A stretch of 64,000 bases of DNA from Aquitalea aquatica (GCF_013911085.1 NZ_JACERN010000040.1:40941-104940); one strand, 5' to 3'. Shown: positions 50,001-59,137, counted from the stretch's first letter. Notes: generated by a model not told the origin, from the letters alone. Made by a program: numbers and translations.

Positions 50001-51095
50001 ATGTCGCACCCCATCTTGCCACGCGCACTACTCATCGCTGCCTGCACCCTGAGTGCCGGCAGCACCTGGGCAACCGAGACGCTCAATTTCTTCAACTGGG
50101 CGGATTATGCCGGCAAAAATACCGTCAGCGGTTTTGAACGGGAAACCGGCATCAAAGTACGCTACGACCCCTTCGATAGCGAGGAAACCCTGCAAGCGAA
50201 AATGCTGGTGGGGCACTCCGCCTACGATGTCGTCGTACCCTCCTCCGGCTTCCTGCGCAACCAGCTGCAGGCCGGGCTGTATCAGAAGCTGGACAAGAGC
50301 CGCTTGCCCAACTGGAAAAACCTCGACCCGCAGCTGATGCAGAAGCTGGAAAGCGTCGACCCGGGCAACCAGTATGCCATTCCGTGGACCTGGGGCACGA
50401 CCGGCCTGGCTATCAACAGCAAGGCACGCCAGTTGCTGGGGCCGGGCGCACCGCTGGACAGCTGGGCCGTACTGTTGAATCCGCAATATCTGTCACGGCT
50501 GCAAAACTGCGGCGTGGGCATGCTCGACTCCCCGGCCGACATCGCCGCCATCGCCCTGCGCTATCTGCACAAGGATATCAACAAGGCCAACAGCAAAGAT
50601 CTGCAAGAAGCCTTCGAACTGCTCAAGGGTATTCGCCCCTACATTTCCCAGTTCAACAGCAACAGCTATGTCAGTGATCTGGCACTGGGCGACCTGTGTA
50701 TCGCCGTCGGCTGGTCCGGCGACGTACAGCAAGCCAGGCTGCAAGCCCGCAGCAGCAAAAAACCTTTCCAGATCGACTACATCATCCCCAAAGAGGGCTC
50801 GGCAATCTGGTTCGATGTCATGACCGTCCCCAAGGATGCACCCAACCTGAACGCCGCCTACAAGTGGCTGAATTACATCGAAAAGCCCGAAGTCCACGCC
50901 GACATCAGCAACAGCACTTTTTACCTGAGCGCCAACAAGCCGGCCAATGCACTGGTCAAGGCGGAGATTCGTGACGACCCGGCGGTCAATCCGGACAGCG
51001 CCACACTGCAGCGGCTGACTGCCGTACAAGGCCTGCCACCGGAGTTGATGCGACAGCTCAATCGACTGTGGGCCAACTTCAAGACCGGCCGTTAA
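50001..51095 (+). CDS. Polyamine-type ABC transporter binding protein (PotF/PotD-like)
   Basis: The 364-residue protein has a signal peptide cut near TWA-TETL and the fold of the spermidine/putrescine binding family: NFFNWADYAGKNTVSGFER, YDVVVPSSGFLRNQ, YAIPWTWGTTGLAINSKARQ and AIWFDVMTVPKDAPNLNAAY. GGAG is six bases before the ATG. No permease or ATPase gene is adjacent, so it may feed a remote transporter or bind another amine or amide. It is the first gene downstream of the 20-bp palindrome. Confidence 0.87.
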   Translation: MSHPILPRALLIAACTLSAGSTWATETLNFFNWADYAGKNTVSGFERETGIKVRYDPFDSEETLQAKMLVGHSAYDVVVPSSGFLRNQLQAGLYQKLDKSRLPNWKNLDPQLMQKLESVDPGNQYAIPWTWGTTGLAINSKARQLLGPGAPLDSWAVLLNPQYLSRLQNCGVGMLDSPADIAAIALRYLHKDINKANSKDLQEAFELLKGIRPYISQFNSNSYVSDLALGDLCIAVGWSGDVQQARLQARSSKKPFQIDYIIPKEGSAIWFDVMTVPKDAPNLNAAYKWLNYIEKPEVHADISNSTFYLSANKPANALVKAEIRDDPAVNPDSATLQRLTAVQGLPPELMRQLNRLWANFKTGR

Positions 51096-51116
51096 GCAGA
51101 AATCGGGGACCATACC

Positions 51117-52520
51117 ATGCGCACCATCACCACCTGCTGGCTGGGAGCCAGCTTGCTGAGCAGCCTGCCCTTACTGGCACAGGCAGATGAACTGGACACG
51201 CTGAAAGCCAGCATTGCCAGCATGCAGCAGCAATTACAGCAACTACAACAACAACTGCAGCAGCCCCCGGCACCCCGGCCTGCGGCAGTGGCTGACGACA
51301 TGGCCAGCGAAACACGCCAGCAGCTGAACAATATGGAAATGAAACTGGACAAGCTGAGCGATGCCGCCGACAACGGCCCGCTGGCCAATCTGTCGATCAG
51401 CGGCTATCTGGACCCGCTCTACGTCTTCAATCGCCAGCAACACCGCAGCGGCTTCAGCTTCGTCAACCACGACGCGCATTACGCCTATGACACTGCCAAC
51501 CTGGGTGATGTCTATCTGGATATCAAGAAAGGTTTTGGCAGCGGCCCGATGGCCCCCTATGCCGAAATCACCATCCAGCCCAATCGCGGTAGCGGCGTCA
51601 CCACCTCGTGGAATGCCAGCAGCGCCAACGACAGCATCATCAACAGCGCCCAGCTGGTGATTCCGCTCGACCAGCACTGGCAGGTATTTGCCGGGCAGAT
51701 TCCCTCCTTTGCCGGCTATGAATACGCCACCAGTCCGCAAACGCTGACCATCAGCCACAACCTGCTATACGACTTCAGCGAACCGGCCTTCTTTGTCGGC
51801 GGCGGGGCGCAGTGGGTATCCGGCCAGTGGCTATGGAAGGGCATGTTGGGCAATGAGGCCGGCCGCACCGAGACCGCCCAGGTCGGGCAGCGCCGCAATA
51901 GCACACCATCGTTCAGCTGGCGCATGGATTACCAGTACACCAATAACATCGACATCGGCTGGTCCGGTCTGATCGGCCGCGGCACTGCCGCCGATTACAG
52001 CGGCACGGCGACAGCCTTTCAGCCCGTGTTCTACACCGAGCTGGATATCAGTAGCAGCAATCTCAACGACACCATCAATGCCCAGCTCGATTACGGCAGT
52101 GCCGGCGGCAGCGCGCTCAATGGCGGCCGAGCCCAATGGTGGGGCCTGTCCTTGCTGCGGCATCACCGTTTCGATTCTGCCTGGCTGGGCAAGATGGGCT
52201 GGACACTGCGCTACGACTACCTGGACAACAGCAAAAACGGCGGCGGCACCCCCAATCTGGCGCTGGGCAGTAGCGGCAATGATGGTGCCAACGGCTTTGG
52301 CAGCGACCCGGCCTGTGTCGCTGCCAATGGTGTGGCCGGCTGTAGCGGAGCGAAACGGCAGGACATTACCGCCGCCTTGCTGTTCTATCCCAGCGAACAA
52401 CTGCAGCTGAAGCTGGAATACCGTCACGACATCGCCAGCCAAGCCACCTTTGATAACAACAGCGGCGGCACCGGCAAGCACAACGATGTGCTGAGTGCCC
52501 AGGCTGTCTACAGCTTCTAA
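51117..52520 (+). CDS. Outer-membrane porin-like protein (DUF3138-type)
   Basis: The 467-residue protein has a signal peptide (SLLSSLPLLAQADE), a Gln-rich coiled-coil (about 27-80), then a beta-barrel pattern with a terminal aromatic (AVYSF). It belongs, in my judgement, to the DUF3138 family of betaproteobacterial porin-like proteins. The coiled-coil resembles a trimerising or wall-contact region of porins. It lies between the binding-protein and amidase genes and may admit the same substrate. Confidence 0.78.
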   Translation: MRTITTCWLGASLLSSLPLLAQADELDTLKASIASMQQQLQQLQQQLQQPPAPRPAAVADDMASETRQQLNNMEMKLDKLSDAADNGPLANLSISGYLDPLYVFNRQQHRSGFSFVNHDAHYAYDTANLGDVYLDIKKGFGSGPMAPYAEITIQPNRGSGVTTSWNASSANDSIINSAQLVIPLDQHWQVFAGQIPSFAGYEYATSPQTLTISHNLLYDFSEPAFFVGGGAQWVSGQWLWKGMLGNEAGRTETAQVGQRRNSTPSFSWRMDYQYTNNIDIGWSGLIGRGTAADYSGTATAFQPVFYTELDISSSNLNDTINAQLDYGSAGGSALNGGRAQWWGLSLLRHHRFDSAWLGKMGWTLRYDYLDNSKNGGGTPNLALGSSGNDGANGFGSDPACVAANGVAGCSGAKRQDITAALLFYPSEQLQLKLEYRHDIASQATFDNNSGGTGKHNDVLSAQAVYSF

Positions 52521-52537
52521 CACCGAGAGCCATCTAC

Positions 52538-53971
52538 ATGAAACAAGATCTCTACTACCTGTCGGCCAGCGATGCCCTGCGCCAGTTCCGCAACGGCAGC
52601 CTGTCGCCGGTCACCCTGATGCAGGCCCTGCTGGAACGGGCTGCGCGGCAACAGCACACCATCAACGCCACCACCCGCATCCTGCACGACAGCGCCATGC
52701 GCCAGGCCGAGCAGGCAGCCGAGCGTTACCGCCTGGGCACTGCACGGCCGCTGGAGGGCATACCGGTGGCGGTAAAAGAAGAAACCGATGTCGCCGGCTG
52801 GCAAAACACCGTGGGTTCGCTGGCCATCGAGAACTACATCCCCGACCACAACCACCCCATCATCGACAAGCTGCTACAAGCAGGAGCGATTCTGCATCTG
52901 CAGACCACCAATCCGGAATTCTGCTGCCTGGGCCAGACCTGGAGCCGGCGCTGGGGAGTAACACGCAATCCGTGGAATCCGCGCTACACCTGCTCAGGCT
53001 CCAGCGGTGGCAGCGCCGCCGTGCTGGCCGCGGGCCTGGCCCCGCTGGCCACCGGCAGCGATATGGCCGGCTCCACCCGCCTACCCGCCGCCTTTCAGGG
53101 ACTGTATGGCTACAAGCCACCGTTTGGCCGGCTGCCCAGCGCCGCTGGCGAGGAGCTGTTTGCCTTCGCCGCCGAAGGGCCGCTGGCACGCCACTTCGAT
53201 GATCTGGTACTGATGCAGAACATTCTGTCCGGCCCACACCCGGACAGCTATGCCAGCCTGCCCTACCAGCCCTTGCCCAGCCAGTATGCCGACCTCAGCG
53301 GCTGGAAAATCGCCTGGCATCCCACGCTGGGCAGCCCGGCAGTGTGTCCGCAGGTGCGGCACAATCTGGAGCAGGCCGTCGCGGGCTTGCGCCGGCGCGG
53401 TGCAGTGGTGGAGCAGGTAGACATCTGCTGGGACATGCTGGAAATTTCGCAGGTCTTGCTGGAAGGCATCTTCGGCTTGTTTTTCAGCGAGTACTTACAA
53501 GAACTGCCAGACACGGCCTATCCACAACTAAGCAGCTATATACAACAACTGTGGCGCGACTTCCGTGGCAAGCCCGCCTCGGTCTCCCGTGCGGCGGAAC
53601 TGGCCGGCCGGCTGCATCAGGACATGCAGCAAAAGGTATGGGGACCGGGCTATCAGGCTTTCCTGTGCCCGACCAGTTTCACCACCGAATTGGAGGCCGA
53701 TCTGGACCCCACGGTGCAAAACAGCATTCTGGTGGACGGGGTGGCGCTGGACAGCTATCTGGGCTGGGCGGCCACCCCGCCGTTCAATCTGCTCAGCCGC
53801 TACCCGGCACTGTCAGTGCCGACCGGGCTGGCGGCAAATGGCGTGCCCACCGGCATGCAGATCATTGCCCCGCCATTTCAGGATGAAGTCGCCTTCCAGG
53901 TGGCATATAACCACGAACAAGCCGCCCGGCACGGTCTGTATCGTCAGTGCTTCCCGCCGCTGGCCGACTAG
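52538..53971 (+). CDS. Amidase-signature hydrolase
   Basis: The 477-residue enzyme has the amidase-signature triad: K80 (IPVAVKEETDV), the cis-serine in SGSSGGSAAVL near S155-S156, and the nucleophile near S179 in GSDMAGSTRLPAAF. The Met-Ala before the nucleophile replaces the usual Thr-Gly. It hydrolyses an amide or ester, and there is no signal peptide. With a polyamine-type binding protein and porin in the same operon, an amide of a polyamine or amino acid is a plausible but unproven substrate. A bidirectional terminator follows. Confidence 0.88.
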   Translation: MKQDLYYLSASDALRQFRNGSLSPVTLMQALLERAARQQHTINATTRILHDSAMRQAEQAAERYRLGTARPLEGIPVAVKEETDVAGWQNTVGSLAIENYIPDHNHPIIDKLLQAGAILHLQTTNPEFCCLGQTWSRRWGVTRNPWNPRYTCSGSSGGSAAVLAAGLAPLATGSDMAGSTRLPAAFQGLYGYKPPFGRLPSAAGEELFAFAAEGPLARHFDDLVLMQNILSGPHPDSYASLPYQPLPSQYADLSGWKIAWHPTLGSPAVCPQVRHNLEQAVAGLRRRGAVVEQVDICWDMLEISQVLLEGIFGLFFSEYLQELPDTAYPQLSSYIQQLWRDFRGKPASVSRAAELAGRLHQDMQQKVWGPGYQAFLCPTSFTTELEADLDPTVQNSILVDGVALDSYLGWAATPPFNLLSRYPALSVPTGLAANGVPTGMQIIAPPFQDEVAFQVAYNHEQAARHGLYRQCFPPLAD

Positions 53972-53981
53972 CCTTGCCACG

Positions 53982-54013
53982 CAACAAGGGCAGCCCGTGG
54001 GCTGCCCTTGTTG
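53982..54013. terminator. Bidirectional terminator between amidase and membrane-protein genes
   Basis: CAACAAGGGCAGCC and GGCTGCCCTTGTTG form a perfect 14-bp stem with a CGTG loop, between the convergent genes ending at 53971 and 54041. The flanking T runs are weak. Confidence 0.7.
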
Positions 54014-54040
54014 TCGATACGCATCCGGCAATGCCGGGGT

Positions 54041-54643
54041 TTACAGATCGCTCTTGCCGCCCTCGGCCGGTGCATCAGCGGCCGGTGCGGTCGCCTCGCT
54101 CACCGAGCTCAGCATGTCTTGCGGAATGCTCACCCAGCCCAGCGAACTGGACAGCTGCAAACACATGGCCAGCGTCAGCATGGCCACCGGTGCAAACAGC
54201 ATCACCCCCAGCAGCACCCGTACCCGCCGGACCCCCGACACCACCGCCAGGCTGTTGACCAGCAGGGCAATAGTCAGCAGCGACAGCGCCAGATCAGCCC
54301 CCAGCGCAGCATCATCCGGCAGCCAGCTGGTGAGCGGCTCGAAAAACTGCAGGCTGTTACACAGTACGATCAGCCCGAACAGCGAAGCCGTTGGCTGCCA
54401 TTTGGCCAGCCGCAGCCAGATCGTCATGAACTGGGTGAACAGCAACGTTTCCAGCCAGGTAAACAGCAGCATGAAGCCCATGCGCCCGGCAATATTATTG
54501 CCCAGCTCGCCAGTACCGCCGCTGGCCACCAAACCCAGTACAGTCAACAGCAATGCCGGCAACCAGCGCGGATACTGGTATTGCTCCGGCGGGCCGACAC
54601 GGAAGCGCAACAGGCCGATGAAATCATCAATCAGACGATGCAT
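54041..54643 (-). CDS. Integral membrane protein of unknown function
   Basis: I do not recognise this 200-residue protein. It has about four hydrophobic segments (near residues 27-43, 53-75, 85-102, 115-138 and 142-165) and a hydrophilic tail rich in Ala/Glu/Pro. The start is nine bases after the purU stop, so it is probably co-transcribed with purU. No enzyme motif is seen. The short C-terminal tail EATAPAADAPAEGGKSDL is likely disordered. Confidence 0.72.
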   Translation of the reverse strand: MHRLIDDFIGLLRFRVGPPEQYQYPRWLPALLLTVLGLVASGGTGELGNNIAGRMGFMLLFTWLETLLFTQFMTIWLRLAKWQPTASLFGLIVLCNSLQFFEPLTSWLPDDAALGADLALSLLTIALLVNSLAVVSGVRRVRVLLGVMLFAPVAMLTLAMCLQLSSSLGWVSIPQDMLSSVSEATAPAADAPAEGGKSDL

Positions 54644-54652
54644 GATGCCGGC

Positions 54653-55516
54653 TCAGTCGAAAACGACGGTTTTGTTTGAGTAGGACAGAATGCGATCGTC
54701 CACATGCCAGCGCACGGCGCGTGACAACACCACTTTTTCCAGATCGCGGCCTTTCTGGATCAGGTCTTCCACATCGTCACGGTGCGAGATGCGCGTGACT
54801 TCCTGCTCGATGATCGGACCTTCGTCCAGATCCTCGGTGACATAGTGACTGGTGGCACCAATCAGCTTCACGCCACGCGCAAAGGCGCGGTGATAGGGCT
54901 TGGCGCCATCGAATGCCGGCAAAAAGCTGTGGTGGATGTTGATCACACGGTCCGGATAGCGTTTGACGAACTCACCGGACAACACCTGCATATAGCGCGC
55001 CAGCACGATGAAATCGACACCCGCCTCTTCCAGCAGGCGGAACTGCTCGGCCTCGGCCTCAGCCTTGTTGTCACGCGTTACCGGGACAACGTGGAAGGGA
55101 ATGCCGTTGAATTCCACCAGGCGGCGGCAATCTTCGTGATTGGCGATCACCAGCGGGATATCGCAATTCAGCTCGCCAATGCGCCAGCGGTGCAGCAGGT
55201 CGACCAGACAATGCTCGTACTTGGACACAAAAATGGCCATGCGCGGCTTGCGACTGGACAACGACACCTTCCAGGTCATGTTGTGCTCGGCGGCAATTGG
55301 CTGAAACGCTGCGGCAAAAGCCTCCATCGGCAAGGTAAAACCATCCAGTTCCCACTGGATACGCATCAGGAACAGGTTTTCGCTCGCATCCTGATGCTGG
55401 TCGGCATGCATGATGTTGGCGTTGTAAGTCATCAGGAAATTGGCCAGGGCCGCTACCAGGCCCTTCTTGTCCGGTGCGCTGATCAGCAGCGTGGCCGATT
55501 GTCGGGTATTGCTCAT
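54653..55516 (-). CDS. purU: Formyltetrahydrofolate deformylase
   Basis: PurU hydrolyses 10-formyltetrahydrofolate to formate and tetrahydrofolate, balancing one-carbon pools. The 287-residue protein has an N-terminal ACT domain (LLISAPDKKGLVAALANFL) and the formyltransferase fold with NIHHSFLPAFDGAKPYHRA and GATSHYVTEDLDEGPIIEQE. These carry the expected Asn, His and Asp residues. ATG 55516 was chosen from the MSNTRQSATL start. It is upstream of the membrane-protein gene and downstream of folD. Confidence 0.94.
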   Translation of the reverse strand: MSNTRQSATLLISAPDKKGLVAALANFLMTYNANIMHADQHQDASENLFLMRIQWELDGFTLPMEAFAAAFQPIAAEHNMTWKVSLSSRKPRMAIFVSKYEHCLVDLLHRWRIGELNCDIPLVIANHEDCRRLVEFNGIPFHVVPVTRDNKAEAEAEQFRLLEEAGVDFIVLARYMQVLSGEFVKRYPDRVINIHHSFLPAFDGAKPYHRAFARGVKLIGATSHYVTEDLDEGPIIEQEVTRISHRDDVEDLIQKGRDLEKVVLSRAVRWHVDDRILSYSNKTVVFD

Positions 55517-55608
55517 TGTCCAGTCTCTTTTCTTTACATAATCAACGGCGGCCAACTGGCCACCACTTGCAAATACGGTTGGTCCACGCTGCGCACAAAA
55601 TGACAAAC

Positions 55609-55647
55609 GCCACACGCCGCAGGGAAACTGCCCCTGCTGCCTGTGGC
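55609..55647 (-). terminator. Hairpin after folD
   Basis: GCCACACGCCGCAGGG and CCCCTGCTGCCTGTGGC form an imperfect stem; on the minus strand GTTTGTCATTTTG follows. It probably ends folD transcription before purU. Confidence 0.5.
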
Positions 55648-55668
55648 GCTGCTTGCCGGTAAACGGGA

Positions 55669-56520
55669 TCAGGCGTTCAGATTGGCCGAATCCAGCGTAT
55701 TCTGCAACAGCGTTGCCACGGTCATCGGGCCCACACCACCCGGTACCGGGGTGATGAAGCTGGCGCGTTCGGCCGCAGCGGCGAATTCCACATCGCCCAC
55801 CAGCTTGCCGGTGTCCAGGCGATTGATACCCACATCGATCACCACCGCACCCGGCTTGATCCATTCACCCTTGATAAAGCCAGGCATGCCCACGGCAGCC
55901 ACCACGATGTCCGCCTCGCCCACTTCGCGCGCCAGATCCTGGGTAGCGCTGTGGCAGACCGTTACCGTGGCGCGAGCCATCAGCATTTCCAGCGCCTGCG
56001 GGCGGCCCACGATATTGGATGCGCCTACGATAACGGCCTTCTTGCCCTTGGGGTCGATGCCATATTCTTCCAGCAGCGTCATCACGCCACGCGGCGTGCA
56101 GGGACGCAGCAGCGGCATCTTGATGGCCAGGCGGCCCATATTATAGGGATGGAAGCCGTCGACATCCTTTTTCGGATCGATACGCTCGATCACCGCTTGC
56201 GGGTCGATCTGCTTGGGCAGCGGCAGCTGCACCAGAATGCCGTCCACCGTGGCATCGGCATTCAGGGTATCGATAATGTCCAGCAGCTCCTGCTGGCTGG
56301 TTTCAGCCGGCAGATCATAAGCCACCGAACGGATGCCGGCCTTTTCACAGGAGCGCTTCTTGCTGCCTACATACACGCTGGAAGCAGGATCGCTGCCCAC
56401 CAGAATCACCGCCAGGGCCGGTGCCCGCTTGCCTGCTGCCACACGAGCCTGCACCCCTTCGCCAACCTTGGCGATGAGTTGTTCTGCTACTGCCTTACCA
56501 TCAATGAGTTGCGCTGCCAT
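55669..56520 (-). CDS. folD: Methylenetetrahydrofolate dehydrogenase/cyclohydrolase
   Basis: FolD interconverts methylene-, methenyl- and formyl-tetrahydrofolate. The 283-residue product has [15 protein letters not shown], the family active-site region with tyrosine and lysine, [10 protein letters not shown], and the NADP-binding segment [32 protein letters not shown] is near the C-terminus. ATG 56520 was chosen; an in-frame start 34 codons upstream has no similarity. Confidence 0.95.
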   Translation of the reverse strand: MAAQLIDGKAVAEQLIAKVGEGVQARVAAGKRAPALAVILVGSDPASSVYVGSKKRSCEKAGIRSVAYDLPAETSQQELLDIIDTLNADATVDGILVQLPLPKQIDPQAVIERIDPKKDVDGFHPYNMGRLAIKMPLLRPCTPRGVMTLLEEYGIDPKGKKAVIVGASNIVGRPQALEMLMARATVTVCHSATQDLAREVGEADIVVAAVGMPGFIKGEWIKPGAVVIDVGINRLDTGKLVGDVEFAAAAERASFITPVPGGVGPMTVATLLQNTLDSANLNA

Positions 56521-56737
56521 GCCTGATTCCGTATGGAACTTGAAAAGAGGCGGCAATTTTCTCATTTTTTGGGTTTTTACGAAACCACAAAAATACATTA
56601 GGAATAATTTCACGTAAAGCAAAATTCACAAAATAAGCATCTATATATCATGTAGTTACTAGCCAGCCCGTGACAGCCGGCTAGCGCCCCCGGCCAAGGC
56701 CAGCCAGCCGCCCTGCAAAAAAAATTGCAACACGGTG

Positions 56738-56766
56738 TTGACAGCTTTCAGTCCAATCCGTATATT
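56738..56766 (+). promoter_or_regulatory. Strong promoter of the tRNA cluster
   Basis: TTGACA (56738-56743), a 17-base spacer and TATATT (56761-56766) are close to the sigma-70 consensus. The start falls just before the first tRNA. Confidence 0.85.
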
Positions 56767-56781
56767 TGCGTTCTCTGTCGT

Positions 56782-56858
56782 CGGGGCGTAGCGCAGCCTG
56801 GTAGCGCACCTGATTTGGGATCAGGGGGTCGCGAGTTCGAATCCCGCCGCCCCGACCA
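56782..56858 (+). tRNA. tRNA-Pro (anticodon TGG)
   Basis: A complete cloverleaf with acceptor CGGGGCG/CGCCCCG, anticodon loop TTTGGGA (TGG), T loop TTCGAAT and an encoded CCA end. It is the first gene of the four-tRNA cluster. Confidence 0.95.
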
Positions 56859-56877
56859 GACAAAGCCCGATATGTGA

Positions 56878-56954
56878 GTGCCCGTAGCTCAACCGGATAG
56901 AGCACCGGCCTTCTAAGCCGGGGGTTACAGGTTCGATTCCTGTCGGGCGCACCA
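56878..56954 (+). tRNA. tRNA-Arg (anticodon TCT)
   Basis: Acceptor GTGCCCG pairs with CGGGCGC with one G-T wobble. The anticodon loop CTTCTAA reads TCT, the T loop is TTCGATT, and CCA is encoded. Confidence 0.94.
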
Positions 56955-56995
56955 GTAGCCGAAGTTAAAGTTGTTGTAGAATGCAGTACCCTGTG

Positions 56996-57071
56996 GTGGA
57001 TGTAGCTCAGTTGGTAGAGTCCAGGATTGTGATTCCTGTTGTCGTGGGTTCGAGCCCCATCATCCACCCCA
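56996..57071 (+). tRNA. tRNA-His (anticodon GTG), copy 1
   Basis: Acceptor GTGGATG/CATCCAC, anticodon loop TTGTGAT (GTG), encoded CCA and the His-specific G-1 at 56995. Identical to the copy at 57121-57196. Confidence 0.94.
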
Positions 57072-57120
57072 CCTTATTCAGACAGTCAGCCTCGTGCTGA
57101 TGTGTCGCACCGCTTCAGCG

Positions 57121-57196
57121 GTGGATGTAGCTCAGTTGGTAGAGTCCAGGATTGTGATTCCTGTTGTCGTGGGTTCGAGCCCCATCATCCACCCCA
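57121..57196 (+). tRNA. tRNA-His (anticodon GTG), copy 2
   Basis: Identical over its 76 bases to the preceding tRNA-His, with G-1 at 57120. The flanks differ, so only the tRNA is duplicated. Confidence 0.94.
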
Positions 57197-57206
57197 GTCT
57201 GAAAAG

Positions 57207-57237
57207 AAAAACCCGGCCCCGGCCGGGTTTTTCTTTT
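57207..57237 (+). terminator. Terminator of the tRNA cluster
   Basis: AAAAACCCGGCC and GGCCGGGTTTTT form a strong stem followed by CTTTT, just after the second tRNA-His. Confidence 0.9.
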
Positions 57238-57287
57238 GTCTTTGGCAAATTCTTGCACATTTGCGACACAAACCTACGCAATGTCCT

Positions 57288-57316
57288 CTTGTCTGACAGT
57301 ACAAGCTCCGTATAAT
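57288..57316 (+). promoter_or_regulatory. Promoter with overlapping inverted repeat before the GntR gene
   Basis: TTGTCT (57289-57294), a 16-base spacer and a perfect TATAAT (57311-57316) form a strong promoter. CTTGT-N8-ACAAG (57288-57305) overlaps the -35. TTGTCTGACAG fits the FCD-type GntR pattern TNGTNNNACNA at ten of eleven positions, pointing to self-regulation. Confidence 0.62.
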
Positions 57317-57362
57317 CGAATACATTTGCATTTATCCGATTGACTGACAGACACTAAAAACC

Positions 57363-58034
57363 ATGACTACCCTGCAGCCGATCAAGCGCCAGACGCTGAC
57401 CAGTGCCGTAACCGAATCGCTTCGCCAGCGCCTTCTCTCGGGAGAATTCGTCGACGGCCAACAATTGCGCCAGGAAGCGCTATCCAATGAATACGGCGTC
57501 AGCCGGGTGCCGGTGCGTGAAGCACTGCGCCAGCTGGAGGCCGAAGGGCTGATCCAGATCATCGACCACAAGGGTGCCATCGTCTCCAAGCTATCGCTGG
57601 ACGACGTGCTGGAGCTGCTGGAAATCCGCGCCATGCTGGAAAGCTCGGTGCTGAAAGCCTCTATTCCCTGTCAGACCTCGGCCGACATCACACTGGCCGA
57701 GCAGACCCTGCACGAATTCGAAGTGGCCCTGCAAAAAAACGATGTCCGCCACTGGGGCGAACTCAACTCGCGCTTTCACCTGGCGCTATATCGTGCAGCC
57801 AAACGCCCCAATACCCTGGCCCTGATCGAACAGCTGCACAACAAGACCGATCGCTACACCCGCATGCAGATCCTGTTTACCCGCACCATGGAGCGCGCCC
57901 ACGAGGAGCACACCCGGCTGCTGGAGTTGTGCAAGCAAGGCGCCGCCGAAGAAGCTGCTGAATTCATCCGCTTCCACATCCTGTCGGCAGGTCATGCACT
58001 GGAGCATTATCTGCAAGGCCAGCAAGGCCACTGA
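57363..58034 (+). CDS. GntR-family regulator, FadR/FCD type
   Basis: The 223-residue protein has a GntR winged helix (QLRQEALSNEYGVSRVPVRE) and an FCD effector domain (ALYRAAKRPNTLALIEQLHN, with histidines near HEEHTR typical of metal-linked FCD sites). FCD regulators respond to small organic acids or sugar acids. SD is weak. No target operon is beside it except by proximity to the LysR gene, which converges from the other strand. The palindrome at its own promoter suggests self-control. Confidence 0.9.
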   Translation: MTTLQPIKRQTLTSAVTESLRQRLLSGEFVDGQQLRQEALSNEYGVSRVPVREALRQLEAEGLIQIIDHKGAIVSKLSLDDVLELLEIRAMLESSVLKASIPCQTSADITLAEQTLHEFEVALQKNDVRHWGELNSRFHLALYRAAKRPNTLALIEQLHNKTDRYTRMQILFTRTMERAHEEHTRLLELCKQGAAEEAAEFIRFHILSAGHALEHYLQGQQGH

Positions 58035-58057
58035 ACCGGCCGCGCGGCAATATCGAT

Positions 58058-58083
58058 AACGACCAGCCACGCTGGTCGTTTTA
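58058..58083. terminator. Terminator between convergent GntR and LysR genes
   Basis: AACGACCAGC and GCTGGTCGTT pair around CAC and TTTA follows on the plus strand. It ends the GntR gene; the LysR stop adjoins. Confidence 0.7.
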
Positions 58084-59013
58084 CTTTGTACCGTCCGCTC
58101 CGGGATAAGCCTGGTACTGCGCGCGCCAGCGCTCGGCCTCGGCACGCAGACAGCTTGCCAACTGCAAAGTGGCTGGCCCGGCCGCCGGCGGGTCCGCCAG
58201 CACAAGGTACAAGCCAGCCTTGCGCAAAGCCCCATGCGCCAGCGGCAAGGGCTTGAGCCGGCCCGCCGCCACGCTGTCGGCAATGCGGTGCCAGGCCAGC
58301 CAGCCAAAGGCAAAGCCCTGCTCCACTGCTGCAATGGCCGTTTCCGGCTGTGATACCGTCCAGCGCTGCCAGGCACCCAGCCAGCCTTCATCGCGCGGCT
58401 GACGCTGGCCAGAATCACGCAACACCACCTGCACCTGCTGTTGCAGATCTTCCATGCCCAGCTGCCGGCCAAGCGCATGCAAGGGATGATGTGGCGCTGC
58501 ACAGGCAACGAACTCGGCATCCAGCAGCCAGTCACCCAGAAAACCCTGCGGCACCCGCCCCGCCACCGCCAGCTCCACCTGCCCACCATGCAGGGCATCA
58601 TCAGCCCCCGACATCACCACCTCATGCATTTGCAAGCGGGTATTGGCGCAATGCGTGGCAAACTGCCCCAGCGCCGGCAGCAATGCGGGGGTGGGAAACA
58701 GGCTGTCCACCGCCAGCCGCACCTCGGCCTCCCAGCCCTGCTGCAAGGCACGTGCTTTGTCCTCCAGCCGCAAGGCAGCAGCCAATACATTTTGCGCATC
58801 GCGCAGCAGCACCTCGCCGGCCGGAGTCAGCTGCATGCGCCGCCCCTGCGGGCTGAGCAGCTCTACGCCCAGTTGCTCCTGTAACCGTGCCACCATATAG
58901 CTGACCGAAGACTGGCTACGATGCAGCTGTGCGGCTGCCTGGGCGAAACCGCCTTCGCTGACAATGCTCTGCAACACCTGCCACTGCTCCCAGGTGGTTT
59001 TTGCCTGTTTCAT
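58081..59013 (-). CDS. LysR-family regulator
   Basis: The 310-residue protein has the LysR winged helix (SEGGFAQAAAQLHRSQSSVS) and the substrate-binding domain with an acidic/aromatic core. ATG 59013 gives MKQAKTTWEQWQVL; the open frame runs 93 codons further upstream without similarity. It is divergent from a pirin gene with 124 bases between starts, the standard LysR arrangement, so that pirin is the likely target. The effector is unknown. Confidence 0.92.
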   Translation of the reverse strand: MKQAKTTWEQWQVLQSIVSEGGFAQAAAQLHRSQSSVSYMVARLQEQLGVELLSPQGRRMQLTPAGEVLLRDAQNVLAAALRLEDKARALQQGWEAEVRLAVDSLFPTPALLPALGQFATHCANTRLQMHEVVMSGADDALHGGQVELAVAGRVPQGFLGDWLLDAEFVACAAPHHPLHALGRQLGMEDLQQQVQVVLRDSGQRQPRDEGWLGAWQRWTVSQPETAIAAVEQGFAFGWLAWHRIADSVAAGRLKPLPLAHGALRKAGLYLVLADPPAAGPATLQLASCLRAEAERWRAQYQAYPGADGTK

Positions 59014-59137
59014 TGATTTGATTTTCCGATAAATATCTACTGATTTTTGCGCTTTTTTATCATAATTTCCACTGCAATAATGCCAGACATCAAGCAGGGC
59101 CAGACATTCTGTCCGCCCACGAGCAAGGAGAATCGCA

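Noticed and set aside
53565..54683. Long plus-strand open frame overlapping the amidase end and continuing to the membrane-protein gene
   Set aside because: It is a shadow: the amidase frame has the catalytic triad and the minus-strand membrane gene explains the rest.
56681..57067. A minus-strand open frame across the tRNA genes with DDGARTHDNRNHNPG-type peptide
   Set aside because: Such peptides are well-known false ORFs made by translating tRNA genes.
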